DNA of 64,000 nt, from positions 38,314 through 102,313 of the forward strand of contig CAYYLZ010000001.1 of NCBI GenBank assembly GCA_964472725.1, written 5' to 3'. The translations under genes were made by a program, and so were the position numbers. A model generated the notes under the pieces. It was not told where the DNA came from. It saw only the letters and a program-made list of their open reading frames with translations, and made no database searches. The DNA is from RGIG6375 sp964472725 (GTDB lineage Bacteria > Bacillota > Clostridia > Oscillospirales > Oscillospiraceae). This document shows positions 42,308 to 50,804 of this stretch, piece by piece; positions within the stretch are counted from its first letter, which is position 1; each line of letters starts with the position of its first letter.

Positions 42308-44719
42308 TTACATTTCGATGTCGGTTCTGCTGATAAGGTCGTTCTGCAGATCGCAGTGCAGCTCGACGAAGTAAGCGGAGAAGCCGGCAACGCGGACGAC
42401 CAGATCCTTATACTCATCGGGATTCTTCTGAGCGTCACGGAGAGTTTCGGAAGAAACAACGTTGTACTGAACCTGCATACCGCCGTCCTCAAAGAAGTTC
42501 TCGACGAACTGGTGCAGCTTCTCGGTACCGGCAGCGCCGGCAACAGCGTTGGGATGGAACTTCATGGTGAACTGGAAGCCGTTGGGGTACTTATGGGGAT
42601 GCAGAGCAACGATGGACTTTGCTACGCCGGTGGGGCCGTTCTTGTCGGCGCCCTGAGAGGGAGAACCGCCGTCGGAAACAGGCTCGCCGGCCTTTCTGCC
42701 GTTGGGAGTGGCGCAGGTCCAGAAGCCGTGCATTACGTTGGCAGCAGCGGAGTAGATACCTGCTCTGTGGCCGCCGCGGGGGCCTACGTAGGAGTTGAAG
42801 CGGTCAGCGTACTGGTCGGAAACCCAGCTTGCCAGCTCGTCGGCCTCATCGTAGCCGTTGCCCCAGAAGGGAACCTCGTTCTTGATGCGGGCCTGAAGTG
42901 CCTCGTAGCCCTTCCAGTTTGCCTTGATGGCGTTGAGCATTTCCTCGCGGGTGCAGAGATTGTGGTCATAGCAGGCGTACTTGATAGCCAGCAGGCTGTC
43001 GATACAGGTGCCGATACCGATGGAAGCGCCGCCGGTGGAGTTGTACTTTGCGCCGCCGACCATCATGTCCTTGCCGCTTTCCATGCAGCCGTCCATAGTG
43101 GTGGAAGCCATGGGGACGGGAACCAGGGGGTTGCCGTAGTATTCGAGGACGTTGTTGAAGGTCTGGTGCCAATCCATGAAGTACTTCAGCTGAGCTGCGA
43201 AAGCTTCCTTGACCTGATCAAAGGTTTCCATCTCATAGAGGTAGCCGGTCTTGAGGCCTGCCTGAGTCTGAGTGGGATCCATGGGGTTCTTACCGTCGTT
43301 GATAGCCTGGATAACTACGTTGGCGATGCTCAGGTGAGTCTTGGAGAAGGGGCCGGAAACGTTGGAGAATTCGCAGCCGGAGCCGGAGATCTCAACGCAG
43401 CCGATCATGCAGAAGTTGCGTGCGTCCTCGATGGAGAGACCGCGCTTTACCAGCATGTCGATGATCATGTCGCAGTTGTCGAGAGTGGGGATACCGCCGC
43501 AGATCTTGGCGGTTTCGATACCGGCCTCCCAAAGCTCTGCGGGAGAATCCTTGTGCAGGCAGAGGGAAAGGGTGGGATCGTGGAGCTTCAGGCGGGCAAC
43601 ACTCTTGAGAATGAGGTAGGTGGCGGTGTTGGTAGCATCGCTGCCGTCCATCTTGCGGCCGGCGAGGGTAAGACGCATGTTGTTGGAGTAGGAGAACTGG
43701 TGCATCATGAACTTGGAGCCGGAAACCATAAGGTCGGCAACCTTGAGAGCGAAGCAGTCGGTGATCTCCTGAGCTTCCTCAACGGTGATGCGGCCTGCTG
43801 CCAGGTCGGCCTCCAGGAGGTCGCCGGCCTGCTGGTCGAAACGACCGATGGTCAGACCAAGGTAGCTGCCCTCGATGTTGAGGATAAGGTGATACATGTA
43901 GATAGCCTGGCAGGCTTCCCAGTAAGTACGGCAGGGATTCTCCATGATCCAGTCAAGAGAATCAGCCATCTTCAGCAGCTCGGCCTTGCGCTTTGCGTCG
44001 GTCTGCTCTTCAGCCTGACGGCGGCACTCGGCAGCGAAGCGCTTGGAGAAAGCGATAGCTGCGTCGCAGCAGATGATAACGGCTCTGTAGAAGAACCACT
44101 TCTCGGCGTCCTTACCGTGGATATTGCCGCGCAGCTCTTCGATCTTAGCCTCGGCTTCCTTCTTGATGGCGCCGAAGCCCTTTACAACGACCTTGCGGTA
44201 GTTGGCATTGTAGTGACCGTGAGGTACACCGCCGCACATGCCGGGGTTGTGGGGGGTGACATGAGCCTTGGAAACGTAGTGGATATCATCGGGCAGGCAG
44301 GCGTCGATGCGGGCAGAGTTGCCGTTCTCGCGCCAGTAGGGAGCTACCTGACGGATATAATCTCTGTCCTCCTGGGGCATGGTGAAGTCGGAACCGCAGT
44401 TTTCCATGGTGTCGAAAACGCCGCTGTCGATATCCTGAACGACCCAGTCAACTCCGCCGTACTCAGCCCAGAGGTTTGCGCCGCGGAAATACTTGCCTAC
44501 GTTACCTACGATAAGCTCATCGGGCTCAACACGGATAACCATCTTGGTGAGAATTTCATAGCAGGCCTTTGCTCTGCGGATAATGGGTACTTCGTAGGTG
44601 CTGCTCTGATAGTACTCGGTGATAATACGGGTACGGTCAGCGTCGAGAGTGGGTACGCTGTCTCTGTGAAGCTGTCTGAGACGGGCAACTCTCTCGGTTA
44701 CGGGGGTAAGAGTGAACAT
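42308..44719 (-). CDS. Glycyl radical enzyme, dehydratase-like, substrate unknown
   Basis: An 803-residue glycyl radical enzyme of the PFL/glycerol dehydratase superfamily. The radical-bearing glycine is Gly 779 in VVRVAGFSAYF; most relatives have RVxGY, here Tyr is Phe. The thiyl Cys is Cys 441 in MIGCVEISG with Glu 443, the C-x-E arrangement of eliminases (diol, choline, hydroxyproline and isethionate types); pyruvate formate-lyase has paired cysteines instead. The usual Pro after GCVE is Ile. TPNGRKAGEP and GADKNGPTGVA are typical superfamily blocks. The radical SAM activating enzyme normally next to such genes is absent from the whole window. The start is supported by GGAGAGG upstream and a good promoter. 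Confidence 0.88.
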   Translation of the reverse strand: MFTLTPVTERVARLRQLHRDSVPTLDADRTRIITEYYQSSTYEVPIIRRAKACYEILTKMVIRVEPDELIVGNVGKYFRGANLWAEYGGVDWVVQDIDSGVFDTMENCGSDFTMPQEDRDYIRQVAPYWRENGNSARIDACLPDDIHYVSKAHVTPHNPGMCGGVPHGHYNANYRKVVVKGFGAIKKEAEAKIEELRGNIHGKDAEKWFFYRAVIICCDAAIAFSKRFAAECRRQAEEQTDAKRKAELLKMADSLDWIMENPCRTYWEACQAIYMYHLILNIEGSYLGLTIGRFDQQAGDLLEADLAAGRITVEEAQEITDCFALKVADLMVSGSKFMMHQFSYSNNMRLTLAGRKMDGSDATNTATYLILKSVARLKLHDPTLSLCLHKDSPAELWEAGIETAKICGGIPTLDNCDMIIDMLVKRGLSIEDARNFCMIGCVEISGSGCEFSNVSGPFSKTHLSIANVVIQAINDGKNPMDPTQTQAGLKTGYLYEMETFDQVKEAFAAQLKYFMDWHQTFNNVLEYYGNPLVPVPMASTTMDGCMESGKDMMVGGAKYNSTGGASIGIGTCIDSLLAIKYACYDHNLCTREEMLNAIKANWKGYEALQARIKNEVPFWGNGYDEADELASWVSDQYADRFNSYVGPRGGHRAGIYSAAANVMHGFWTCATPNGRKAGEPVSDGGSPSQGADKNGPTGVAKSIVALHPHKYPNGFQFTMKFHPNAVAGAAGTEKLHQFVENFFEDGGMQVQYNVVSSETLRDAQKNPDEYKDLVVRVAGFSAYFVELHCDLQNDLISRTDIEM

Positions 44720-44782
44720 ATATGACCTCTCCTTTTCGAGTTTTTTAAAAAGTAAAAGGGATTTACATACTTTTCTAAGCCT

Positions 44783-44811
44783 ATTCTAAAATAAATTATC
44801 GCAGAAGTAAA
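44783..44811 (-). promoter_or_regulatory. Predicted promoter for the glycyl radical enzyme gene
   Basis: On the minus strand TTTACT (44811-44806), 17-base spacer, TAGAAT (44788-44783). The dyad found upstream of the flavoprotein is not present here. Confidence 0.55.
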
Positions 44812-44860
44812 CAACCTTTTTCGTATGGCTTTATGCCCAATACGTATCGTGCGATTTTTC

Positions 44861-44889
44861 TTGCAAGTTATAGGCACGTATATTATAAT
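44861..44889 (+). promoter_or_regulatory. Predicted promoter for the SLOG-domain gene
   Basis: TTGCAA (44861-44866), 17-base spacer, TATAAT (44884-44889), 30 bases before ATG 44919. Confidence 0.65.
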
Positions 44890-44918
44890 GATAACATCAA
44901 ATTATGACGGAGAATACC

Positions 44919-45404
44919 ATGGAAATCGGATACTGCTGCTTCAGCGGCCACCGGGATATCCCGCCCGAGGCGCGGGAAAAGCTGGAACTGCTGCTGGACA
45001 AGTACATAGGCGAAATGCTCCGCTGCGGACGCAATGATTTTCTCTGCGGCGGCGCTTTGGGGTTCGACACCATGGCGGCACTGGCTGTGCTTCGGGCAAA
45101 GGAGCGGGACGGCAGCGTGCGTCTTGCCCTGGCAATACCCTACGAGGGCATGGAAAACCGATGGCCGGAGCCGGACAGGCTGGCATTCCGGGATATCCTC
45201 GCCAAGGCGGACAGCGTCCATTATATAGCGCAAGTGTATGACCGCGACTGTATGCTGCGCCGCGACCGCTATATGGCAGACCGCAGCGAGGTCTGTATAT
45301 GCTATATGACCCGCAATACCGGCGGCACGGCCTACACCGTTGCCCACGCCCTTAAAAAGGGCATAGAGGTAATCAACCTTGCGATGGAAATTGATGATAA
45401 TTGA
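44919..45404 (+). CDS. SLOG-superfamily protein (DUF1273/YpsA-like)
   Basis: A 161-residue protein of the SLOG Rossmann-like superfamily, which includes YpsA, DprA and lysine decarboxylase-like proteins. CFSGHRDIP at the N-terminus and CGGALGFDTMAALAVL are the DUF1273 signatures; GGTAYTVAHALKKG lies near the C-terminus. Such proteins are predicted to bind nucleotides or nucleotide-derived ligands. ATG 44919 is chosen over 44904 because GGAG is correctly spaced. The stop codon lies inside a 10-base tandem repeat (45391-45440), so the last residues are encoded by repeat units. Confidence 0.85.
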   Translation: MEIGYCCFSGHRDIPPEAREKLELLLDKYIGEMLRCGRNDFLCGGALGFDTMAALAVLRAKERDGSVRLALAIPYEGMENRWPEPDRLAFRDILAKADSVHYIAQVYDRDCMLRRDRYMADRSEVCICYMTRNTGGTAYTVAHALKKGIEVINLAMEIDDN

Positions 45405-45791
45405 TGATAATTGATGATAATTGATGATAATTGATGATAATTGATAGGGGCGCGTACGATTTAATTGTTTTTTGTCATTCAGAGGGCGAAGCCCGAAGAA
45501 TCCCCTATATAGACGTATTGCAGTTGTTGCTGTACAGCGTTCAACCGGGGGATTCCTCGCAAGCTTGGAATGACGTGGTGTTATAGAGTGCACCCTGTAG
45601 GGCGGCTTGCCCTCAAGCCGCCGCAATGTAATGACTACGCCGTGGAAACGATAATACGCAAAACGTAAAAAACATGTCATTGCGAGCGCAGCGCGGCAAT
45701 CTCCGGCGCAAAGATAAGATAGGCAGTGACGTGAAAAAGTGTATTTAAAACCAACAGGAAAATAATTTTCAATTATCAATTATCAATTAAA
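45391..45791. repeat. Dispersed intergenic repeat, copy D, with 10-base tandem repeat
   Basis: It starts with five TTGATGATAA units (45391-45440). Then come CGTACGATTTAATTG, GTCATTCAGAGGGCGAAGCC, GTAGGGCGGCTTGCCC with AAGCCGCCGC, and GTCATTGCGAGCGCAGCG. It ends with AATTTTCAATTATCAATT near 45769-45788, the inverse of the left end. It fills the gap to the aldo-keto reductase gene. Confidence 0.75.
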
Positions 45792-45812
45792 GAATAAACG
45801 GAGGCACACAAA

Positions 45813-46949
45813 ATGAGTATGGAAAACTATCTGGGCAAGAATACCCCCAAGCTGGGCTTCGGCCTTATGCGCCTGCCCACCATTCCCGGCGGCACCGATA
45901 AGGATATCGATATCGAGCTGGTCAAGAAGATGGTCGACCTCTTCATCGAGCGCGGCTACACCTATTTCGACACCGCCTTTATGTATCACGGCGGTATGTC
46001 CGAGGAGGCTCTGCGTCAGGCTGTCGTAGAGCGCTATCCCCGCGATAAGTACACCGTTACCGACAAGATGCCCCTTTGGGATATCAAGGGGCGCGACGAC
46101 TATGAGAAGATATTCCAGACCCAGCTCCAGCGCACCGGTCTTGAGTACTTCGACTACTACTTCCTCCATGGCATCGGCGAGGGCAGAACCCAGATGCTGG
46201 ACGAGACCGGCGGCTGGGAGTACATGAAGGAACTGAAGGAGCGCGGCCTTGTAAAGCACATCGGCTTCTCCTTCCACTCTCCCGCGGCATGTCTTGACGA
46301 AATTCTCGCCGCTCACCCCGAGGTAGAGCTGGTACAGCTGCAGATCAACTACGTTGACTGGGAAAGCGAGACCGTTCAGGCTCGTCAGTGCTACGAGGTC
46401 GCCATGAAGTACAACGTGCCTGTCACCATTATGGAGCCTATCCGCGGCGGCGCCCTTGCAGGCATGCATCCCGACGTAATGCAGGTCATCAAGGATTACG
46501 ATCCCGATAAGTCCGCAGCATACTGGGCACTGCGCTTCTGCAAGTCCCTCGACGGCCTTATCGCTATCCTCTCCGGCATGTCCAACCTGGAGCAGGTTGA
46601 GGAGAATACCCGCATCATGGCTGATATGCCCGCTCTTGAGGACGCTGACCGCGAAATGCTCGGCCGCGTTATCGAGAAGCTGGACAGCCTGCCCGCCATT
46701 CCCTGCACCGGCTGCAAGTATTGTATCACCAACTGTCCTCAGAACATCAACACTCCCGGCATCATTAACCTGCTTAACGAGTACAGCAAGTACCAGGCAC
46801 TGCAGGGTAACCGCCGCAGCTATGGCATGATGACCGGTCAGGGCGGCAAGGCCTCCTCCTGCGTAGAGTGCCGCTCCTGCGAGGATCATTGCCCCCAGAA
46901 TATCAAGATCGTTGATATCCTCAAGAAGGCAGCCGACCTCTTCGAGTAA
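45813..46949 (+). CDS. Aldo/keto reductase with C-terminal 4Fe-4S binding region
   Basis: A 378-residue protein. An AKR TIM barrel carries the catalytic Asp 53, Tyr 58, Lys 85 and His 119. It is followed by a ferredoxin-like part with two cysteine sets: CTGCKYCITNCP (from Cys 298) and CVECRSCEDHCP near residue 350. This fused AKR type is common in anaerobic Clostridia. It could take electrons from ferredoxin or pass them to it while reducing an aldehyde or ketone; the substrate is not known. ACGGAGG lies upstream of the start. The phosphatase-like gene begins 40 bases after its stop without a terminator, so both are likely co-transcribed. Confidence 0.92.
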   Translation: MSMENYLGKNTPKLGFGLMRLPTIPGGTDKDIDIELVKKMVDLFIERGYTYFDTAFMYHGGMSEEALRQAVVERYPRDKYTVTDKMPLWDIKGRDDYEKIFQTQLQRTGLEYFDYYFLHGIGEGRTQMLDETGGWEYMKELKERGLVKHIGFSFHSPAACLDEILAAHPEVELVQLQINYVDWESETVQARQCYEVAMKYNVPVTIMEPIRGGALAGMHPDVMQVIKDYDPDKSAAYWALRFCKSLDGLIAILSGMSNLEQVEENTRIMADMPALEDADREMLGRVIEKLDSLPAIPCTGCKYCITNCPQNINTPGIINLLNEYSKYQALQGNRRSYGMMTGQGGKASSCVECRSCEDHCPQNIKIVDILKKAADLFE

Positions 46950-46988
46950 TATCCGCCTATAGAATTTGGGAAAGGAAGGCCGGAACTA

Positions 46989-47777
46989 ATGATTAAATAT
47001 AAAAGAATTCCCTTTGAAACCATAGTAAACGCCCGCGATCTGGGCGGATTTGCCGCCGGAGAGGGCAAGATCACCCGCTACGGAGTGATCCTGCGTACCG
47101 ATTGCCCCATCGGCGTTTCGGAAAAGGACAAGGAGTTCCTCAAGCAGTATAACGTGACTCTCTCCATCGACCTGCGAGGCAAGGACGAAACCATTTCCAC
47201 CCCCAGCGGTATGCAGGGGCTGGATTGGCACACATATATCCATTGTCCCATTACCGAGGAGCATTCCATTATCCGCTCCGGCGAGGACGGCAAGGAAAAG
47301 ACTCCTCCCCCTCCTCCCCCTCAGCCTGAAGGAAACTTCGACATGGGCGACAGCTATATCGGCATACTTGAGGAAGGCAAGGCCTGGGCGAAAAAGGTTA
47401 TCACTCTCATCGCGGAGCATCCCGACGCCGTTATGTTCCACTGCTTCATCGGTAAGGACAGAGCGGGTCTTATCGCCGCTCTGGTGCTTGGTGCGGTTGG
47501 CGTATGCGACACTGACATCATGATGGATTACAGCGCGTCAATGAGCTGCCTGCGTCCCAAGTACAATAAGATGGGCGCCGACTTCCTGCCCAAGAAGCGT
47601 GGCAGACCCGACTTCTCCTGGGGCTTCTTCGGCTCCGTGCCCGAGAGCATGGAGGCAGCTCTGTGCCACATGAACGAGAAGTACGGCGGCGTTGAGGGCT
47701 ATCTGCTGGACTGCGGCGTTGCTCCGGAAACTCTGGAAAAGCTCAGAGCCAAGCTGCTGGAGGACGCGGTCTGGTAA
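46989..47777 (+). CDS. Tyrosine-protein phosphatase-like protein
   Basis: A 262-residue protein of the Y_phosphatase3 type. NARDLGG at residues 14-20 is the family's N-terminal marker. The P-loop HCFIGKDRAG supplies catalytic Cys 152 and Arg 158 in the C-x5-R pattern. Substrates may be phosphotyrosine proteins, phosphoinositides or sugar phosphates. A run of prolines (TPPPPPPQPEG, about residues 105-115) forms an unusual linker between the N-terminal part and the catalytic core. It follows the Fe-S aldo/keto reductase gene closely and is ended by a strong terminator. Confidence 0.85.
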   Translation: MIKYKRIPFETIVNARDLGGFAAGEGKITRYGVILRTDCPIGVSEKDKEFLKQYNVTLSIDLRGKDETISTPSGMQGLDWHTYIHCPITEEHSIIRSGEDGKEKTPPPPPPQPEGNFDMGDSYIGILEEGKAWAKKVITLIAEHPDAVMFHCFIGKDRAGLIAALVLGAVGVCDTDIMMDYSASMSCLRPKYNKMGADFLPKKRGRPDFSWGFFGSVPESMEAALCHMNEKYGGVEGYLLDCGVAPETLEKLRAKLLEDAVW

Positions 47778-47803
47778 GATACGCGGCAATATAATAATGT
47801 GGA

Positions 47804-47838
47804 AAATCGGTCAGCTCCTTTCGGGGTTGACCGATTTC
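47804..47838 (+). terminator. Terminator after the phosphatase-like gene
   Basis: AAATCGGTCA pairs with TGACCGATTT, with a T-rich end. It lies before the YitT start and argues against a longer N-terminus for that protein. Confidence 0.75.
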
Positions 47839-47915
47839 TGTGTTTCTGTCCTTTTGCAGCGGCGCGGCATAAAATCCTCCAAAACTGCCAAACTAATCCA
47901 AAAGGGGAGTGCGGC

Positions 47916-48776
47916 ATGACAAAAACGAGGCTCAGGCGGTACGGTATGGAGATAGTGGGCAGCATACTTATCGCCATCGGTGTGTATAACTTCGCGGTGG
48001 CGGCGAAATTTCCCATGACGGGCTTTTCCGGCGTGTCCATTATCCTCTACCGTCTTTTCGGACTGCCCATCGGACTGTCAACGGTGCTGCTGAATGTACC
48101 GCTGGCGCTGTGGAGCCGTAAGCTGTTGGGACAGGGCTTTCTCATCAGCTCACTGCGCTGTATGCTGCTCTCCTCGCTGGTCATCGACCTTGCCGCGCCC
48201 TTGTTCCCGGTGTACGAGGGCAGCCGCCTGCTGGCGGCGCTGTGTACCGGCGTTATCGCGGGGCTGGGTTACGCGCTGATATATCTGCAGAATTCCTCCA
48301 CCGGCGGCATGGATTTCATAATCCTTTCCGTAAAAACCAAGCGCCCGCACCTGTCGCTGGGGAAAATAATCTTCGCGCTGGACATAAGTGTGGTGCTCAT
48401 CGGCGGCATCATTTTCCGCGACATGGACGGACTTATCTGCGGCGCGGTGGTCAGCTTCATCATGGTCTCCGTCATCGACAAGGTCATGTACGGCATAAAC
48501 GCCGGCAAGGCGGCGCTTATAGTCACGGAGCAGGGCAGCCGCGTCTGTGAGGTCATCAACGAATGTGTAGGCCGGGGCACAACTGTCATCGCCGCACGGG
48601 GCGGCTACAGCGGCAGGGAAAAGCAGATAGTGCTCTGCGCCTGCAGCGGTCGGGAAATGCACACCGTCCGCCGTGCGGTGAAAACCGCCGACCCGGCTTC
48701 GTTTATGATGATATTCGAAACCGGCGAAGTCCACGGCGAGGGCTTCAAGATGGTGCAGGTCGGCGGAGAGAATTGA
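47916..48776 (+). CDS. YitT family membrane protein with DUF2179
   Basis: A 286-residue protein. Five or six N-terminal spans (YitT_membrane) are followed by a cytoplasmic DUF2179 domain from about residue 215 (GTTVIAARGGYSGREKQIV). NSSTGGMDFI is the conserved loop found in YitT proteins. Function of the family is not established. ATG 47916 is supported by AGGGGAGTG upstream. It is followed by an intergenic repeat and the convergent rpmE. Confidence 0.9.
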   Translation: MTKTRLRRYGMEIVGSILIAIGVYNFAVAAKFPMTGFSGVSIILYRLFGLPIGLSTVLLNVPLALWSRKLLGQGFLISSLRCMLLSSLVIDLAAPLFPVYEGSRLLAALCTGVIAGLGYALIYLQNSSTGGMDFIILSVKTKRPHLSLGKIIFALDISVVLIGGIIFRDMDGLICGAVVSFIMVSVIDKVMYGINAGKAALIVTEQGSRVCEVINECVGRGTTVIAARGGYSGREKQIVLCACSGREMHTVRRAVKTADPASFMMIFETGEVHGEGFKMVQVGGEN

Positions 48777-49072
48777 GAATGTGGCGCAGTAAATTGCTGC
48801 ACCGCACCATTGTAGGGAGCGCCGCCCTCGGCGCTCCGGAATGGAACGATTACCATCGCAGAAACGATAATACGGAAAATATAAAATCAAGTTCGTAGGG
48901 AATGGTCTTGACCATTCCGCCTATACGTTGCAATTGGCAATAATCCTGCGGCGCGTTGAGGGCAACGCGCCCTACAGTAGCGGAACGCTCAAGAGCGTTC
49001 CCTGCGCTGTTGGTTTTGACGCGTAGCAGAACCTACTAATACCGCACCAATAATTCTCAATTTTCAATTAGA
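48768..49072. repeat. Dispersed intergenic repeat, copy E
   Basis: Left end GAGAATTGAGAATG overlaps the YitT stop codon. Modules inside are GTAGGGAGCGCCGCCCTCGGC, GTAGGGAATGGTCTTGACC with CCATTCC, and CGCGTTGAGGGCAACGCG. GGAACGCTCAAGAGCGTTCC follows, and the right end is AATTCTCAATTTTCAATTAG. It has the same modular build as copies C and D with different hairpin cores. Confidence 0.7.
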
Positions 49073-49080
49073 CATAAAAA

Positions 49081-49110
49081 ATCGGCCCGTGAGTAAACTC
49101 ACGAGCCGAT
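49081..49110 (-). terminator. Terminator after rpmE
   Basis: ATCGGCCCGTGAG pairs with CTCACGAGCCGAT around TAAA; the minus strand continues with TTTTTTATG. Confidence 0.85.
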
Positions 49111-49125
49111 GTTTTTTCGAAACAA

Positions 49126-49326
49126 TTACTTGAGACCGAACTTCTTGTTGAACTTATCAACGCGGCCGCTGGTATCTACCAGCTTCTGCTTGCCTGTAAA
49201 GAACGGATGACACTTGGAGCAGATTTCAACACGGATATCACGCTTGGTGGAACCGGTTTCGATAACTTCGCCGCATACGCACTTGATGGTGGTCTGCTGG
49301 TAATTGGGATGGATACCTTCCTTCAT
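49126..49326 (-). CDS. rpmE: 50S ribosomal protein L31, zinc-binding form
   Basis: A 66-residue protein of the large ribosomal subunit. MKEGIHPNYQQTTIKCVCG and VEICSKCHPFFTGKQK are the L31 signatures. Cys 16, 18, 36 and 39 give the zinc-binding (C+) form, as opposed to the zinc-free paralogue made under zinc starvation. AGAGGTG lies upstream of the start. It has its own promoter and terminator. Confidence 0.97.
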   Translation of the reverse strand: MKEGIHPNYQQTTIKCVCGEVIETGSTKRDIRVEICSKCHPFFTGKQKLVDTSGRVDKFNKKFGLK

Positions 49327-49387
49327 TGACTGTTCACCTCTTTCTTCACAAGCTTACCGATAGATTTTGCCATCAGCAGCGACACAC

Positions 49388-49416
49388 ATTCTAACATAGT
49401 CCAAGACAAAATGCAA
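49388..49416 (-). promoter_or_regulatory. Predicted promoter for rpmE
   Basis: On the minus strand TTGCAT (49416-49411), 17-base spacer, TAGAAT (49393-49388), about 60 bases before the start codon. Confidence 0.6.
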
Positions 49417-49518
49417 GCCTTTTTTTAAAAATATTATTTAATATGGAAAGAGCTTGAAACAAGGGAAAAATGTGACGGGAAAATAGTCGAAATCGACAGG
49501 GAATGAACAAAAAATGAG

Positions 49519-49547
49519 TTGTATTCCTGTTCTTTTGGTGATATAAT
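49519..49547 (+). promoter_or_regulatory. Predicted promoter of the Gld-like ABC operon
   Basis: TTGTAT (49519-49524), 17-base spacer, TATAAT (49542-49547). The 5' untranslated region would be about 160 bases. I see no known riboswitch there. Confidence 0.6.
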
Positions 49548-49712
49548 GCACGGGATACACAATTATAATGTGTGAAAGTGTGCGCTTTTTTCAGCGTTTA
49601 CATTTTCTTAACAAACATTTTGTCTGTTCATGTTAAATTATGAGCAGTGAAAGAGAGGGCTTTTGTGCGCTTTGCGTATAAAGGACCCAAAACGGATCAG
49701 GAGGAACAACAG

Positions 49713-50804
49713 ATGATTGAAGTATCTGGCCTGACAAAAACCTACGGTAAAAAAAGAGGTATTGACCGTCTTAACTTCACCATCAACGATGGTGAGATAG
49801 TCGGCTTCCTCGGACCTAACGGTGCAGGCAAATCAACCACGATGAACATTATCACGGGTTATCTTTCCGCGAACTCCGGAGCCGCGCGTATCGGCGGCAT
49901 CGACGTTCTGGAGGACCCTGTGGCTGCCAAGAAGCGCATCGGCTATCTGCCCGAGCAGCCCCCCCTCTACCTTGACATGACGGTAGAAGAATACCTTAAC
50001 TTCATCTACGACCTTAAGGGCGTAAAGGAATTCAAGAGAAAGGCTCACCTTGCAGAGATCTGCGAGCTGGTCGGTCTTAAGGATCACTATAAGCGCGCTA
50101 TCCGCAACCTGTCCAAGGGTTATAAGCAGCGTGTCGGCCTTGCTCAGGCTCTGGTCGGCAACCCCGAAGTACTTATCCTTGACGAGCCCACCGTTGGCCT
50201 TGACCCCAAGCAGATCATCGAGATAAGAAACGTTATCAAGAACCTGGGTAAGAACAGAACCATCATTCTCTCCACCCACATTCTGCAGGAGGTCTCCGCC
50301 ATCTGCGAGCGAGTTCTCGTTATCAACAACGGTCAGATCGTCGCAGACGATAAGCCCGATAACCTTTCCGCTCTCATCACTGGCGACAGAAAGCTGGTCG
50401 TCCGCGTAGCAGGCCCCAAGGATACCGTCCGCCACATTCTGCGCTCCGTTGATGGTGTGCAGTTTGCCGACGTTACCGTTCAGTCCGAGAAGGGCTCCTA
50501 CGACTTCCTTGTTGAGGCGAAGCCCAACGTTGATATCAGAAAGCCCATGTTCACCGCCCTTGCAAAGGCCGGCTATCCCATTCTCCAGCTCAAGAGCATG
50601 GATCTGTCCCTGGAGGATATCTTCATCAAGCTCACCGAGGACAAGAAGAAGGTCAAAACCTCTCAGAACAAGCAGCCCAAGAAGGTCAAGCCCGTCGAAC
50701 CCGTTGAGACCAAGAAGGAAGATACTGACGACGGCTTCGAGGCTCTGGACGTAAATCTCAGCGGCGCTGATTTCGATTTTGAAGAGAAGGAGAGTGAAAA
50801 CTGA
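49713..50804 (+). CDS. ABC transporter ATP-binding protein (GldA-like)
   Basis: A 363-residue ATPase. Walker A is LGPNGAGKSTTMN, the signature LSKGYKQRVGLAQAL, and Walker B LILDEPTVGLDP. After the ATPase core (about residues 1-230) there is a DUF4162-like domain, then a Lys/Pro-rich and acidic tail of about 50 residues unlike typical family members. Start 49713 has AGGAGG upstream. The ATG of the permease overlaps the stop codon (TGATG), so translation is coupled. It is part of a four-gene operon related to GldA-GldF-GldG. Confidence 0.92.
   Translation: MIEVSGLTKTYGKKRGIDRLNFTINDGEIVGFLGPNGAGKSTTMNIITGYLSANSGAARIGGIDVLEDPVAAKKRIGYLPEQPPLYLDMTVEEYLNFIYDLKGVKEFKRKAHLAEICELVGLKDHYKRAIRNLSKGYKQRVGLAQALVGNPEVLILDEPTVGLDPKQIIEIRNVIKNLGKNRTIILSTHILQEVSAICERVLVINNGQIVADDKPDNLSALITGDRKLVVRVAGPKDTVRHILRSVDGVQFADVTVQSEKGSYDFLVEAKPNVDIRKPMFTALAKAGYPILQLKSMDLSLEDIFIKLTEDKKKVKTSQNKQPKKVKPVEPVETKKEDTDDGFEALDVNLSGADFDFEEKESEN

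Noticed and set aside
42188..44725. An 845-codon open frame on the plus strand opposite the glycyl radical enzyme gene.
   Set aside because: It is a shadow caused by codon bias of the true gene: no family motif, low-complexity Gly/Val/Ala content, while the opposite strand has full GRE motifs and a ribosome binding site.
45391..45440. Short regular repeats that could suggest a CRISPR array (also at 38361-38395).
   Set aside because: Units of 7-10 bases are contiguous without spacers and no cas genes are present.
49548..49712. The long leader of the Gld-like operon as a riboswitch.
   Set aside because: I see no known aptamer core and no terminator/anti-terminator pair in it.
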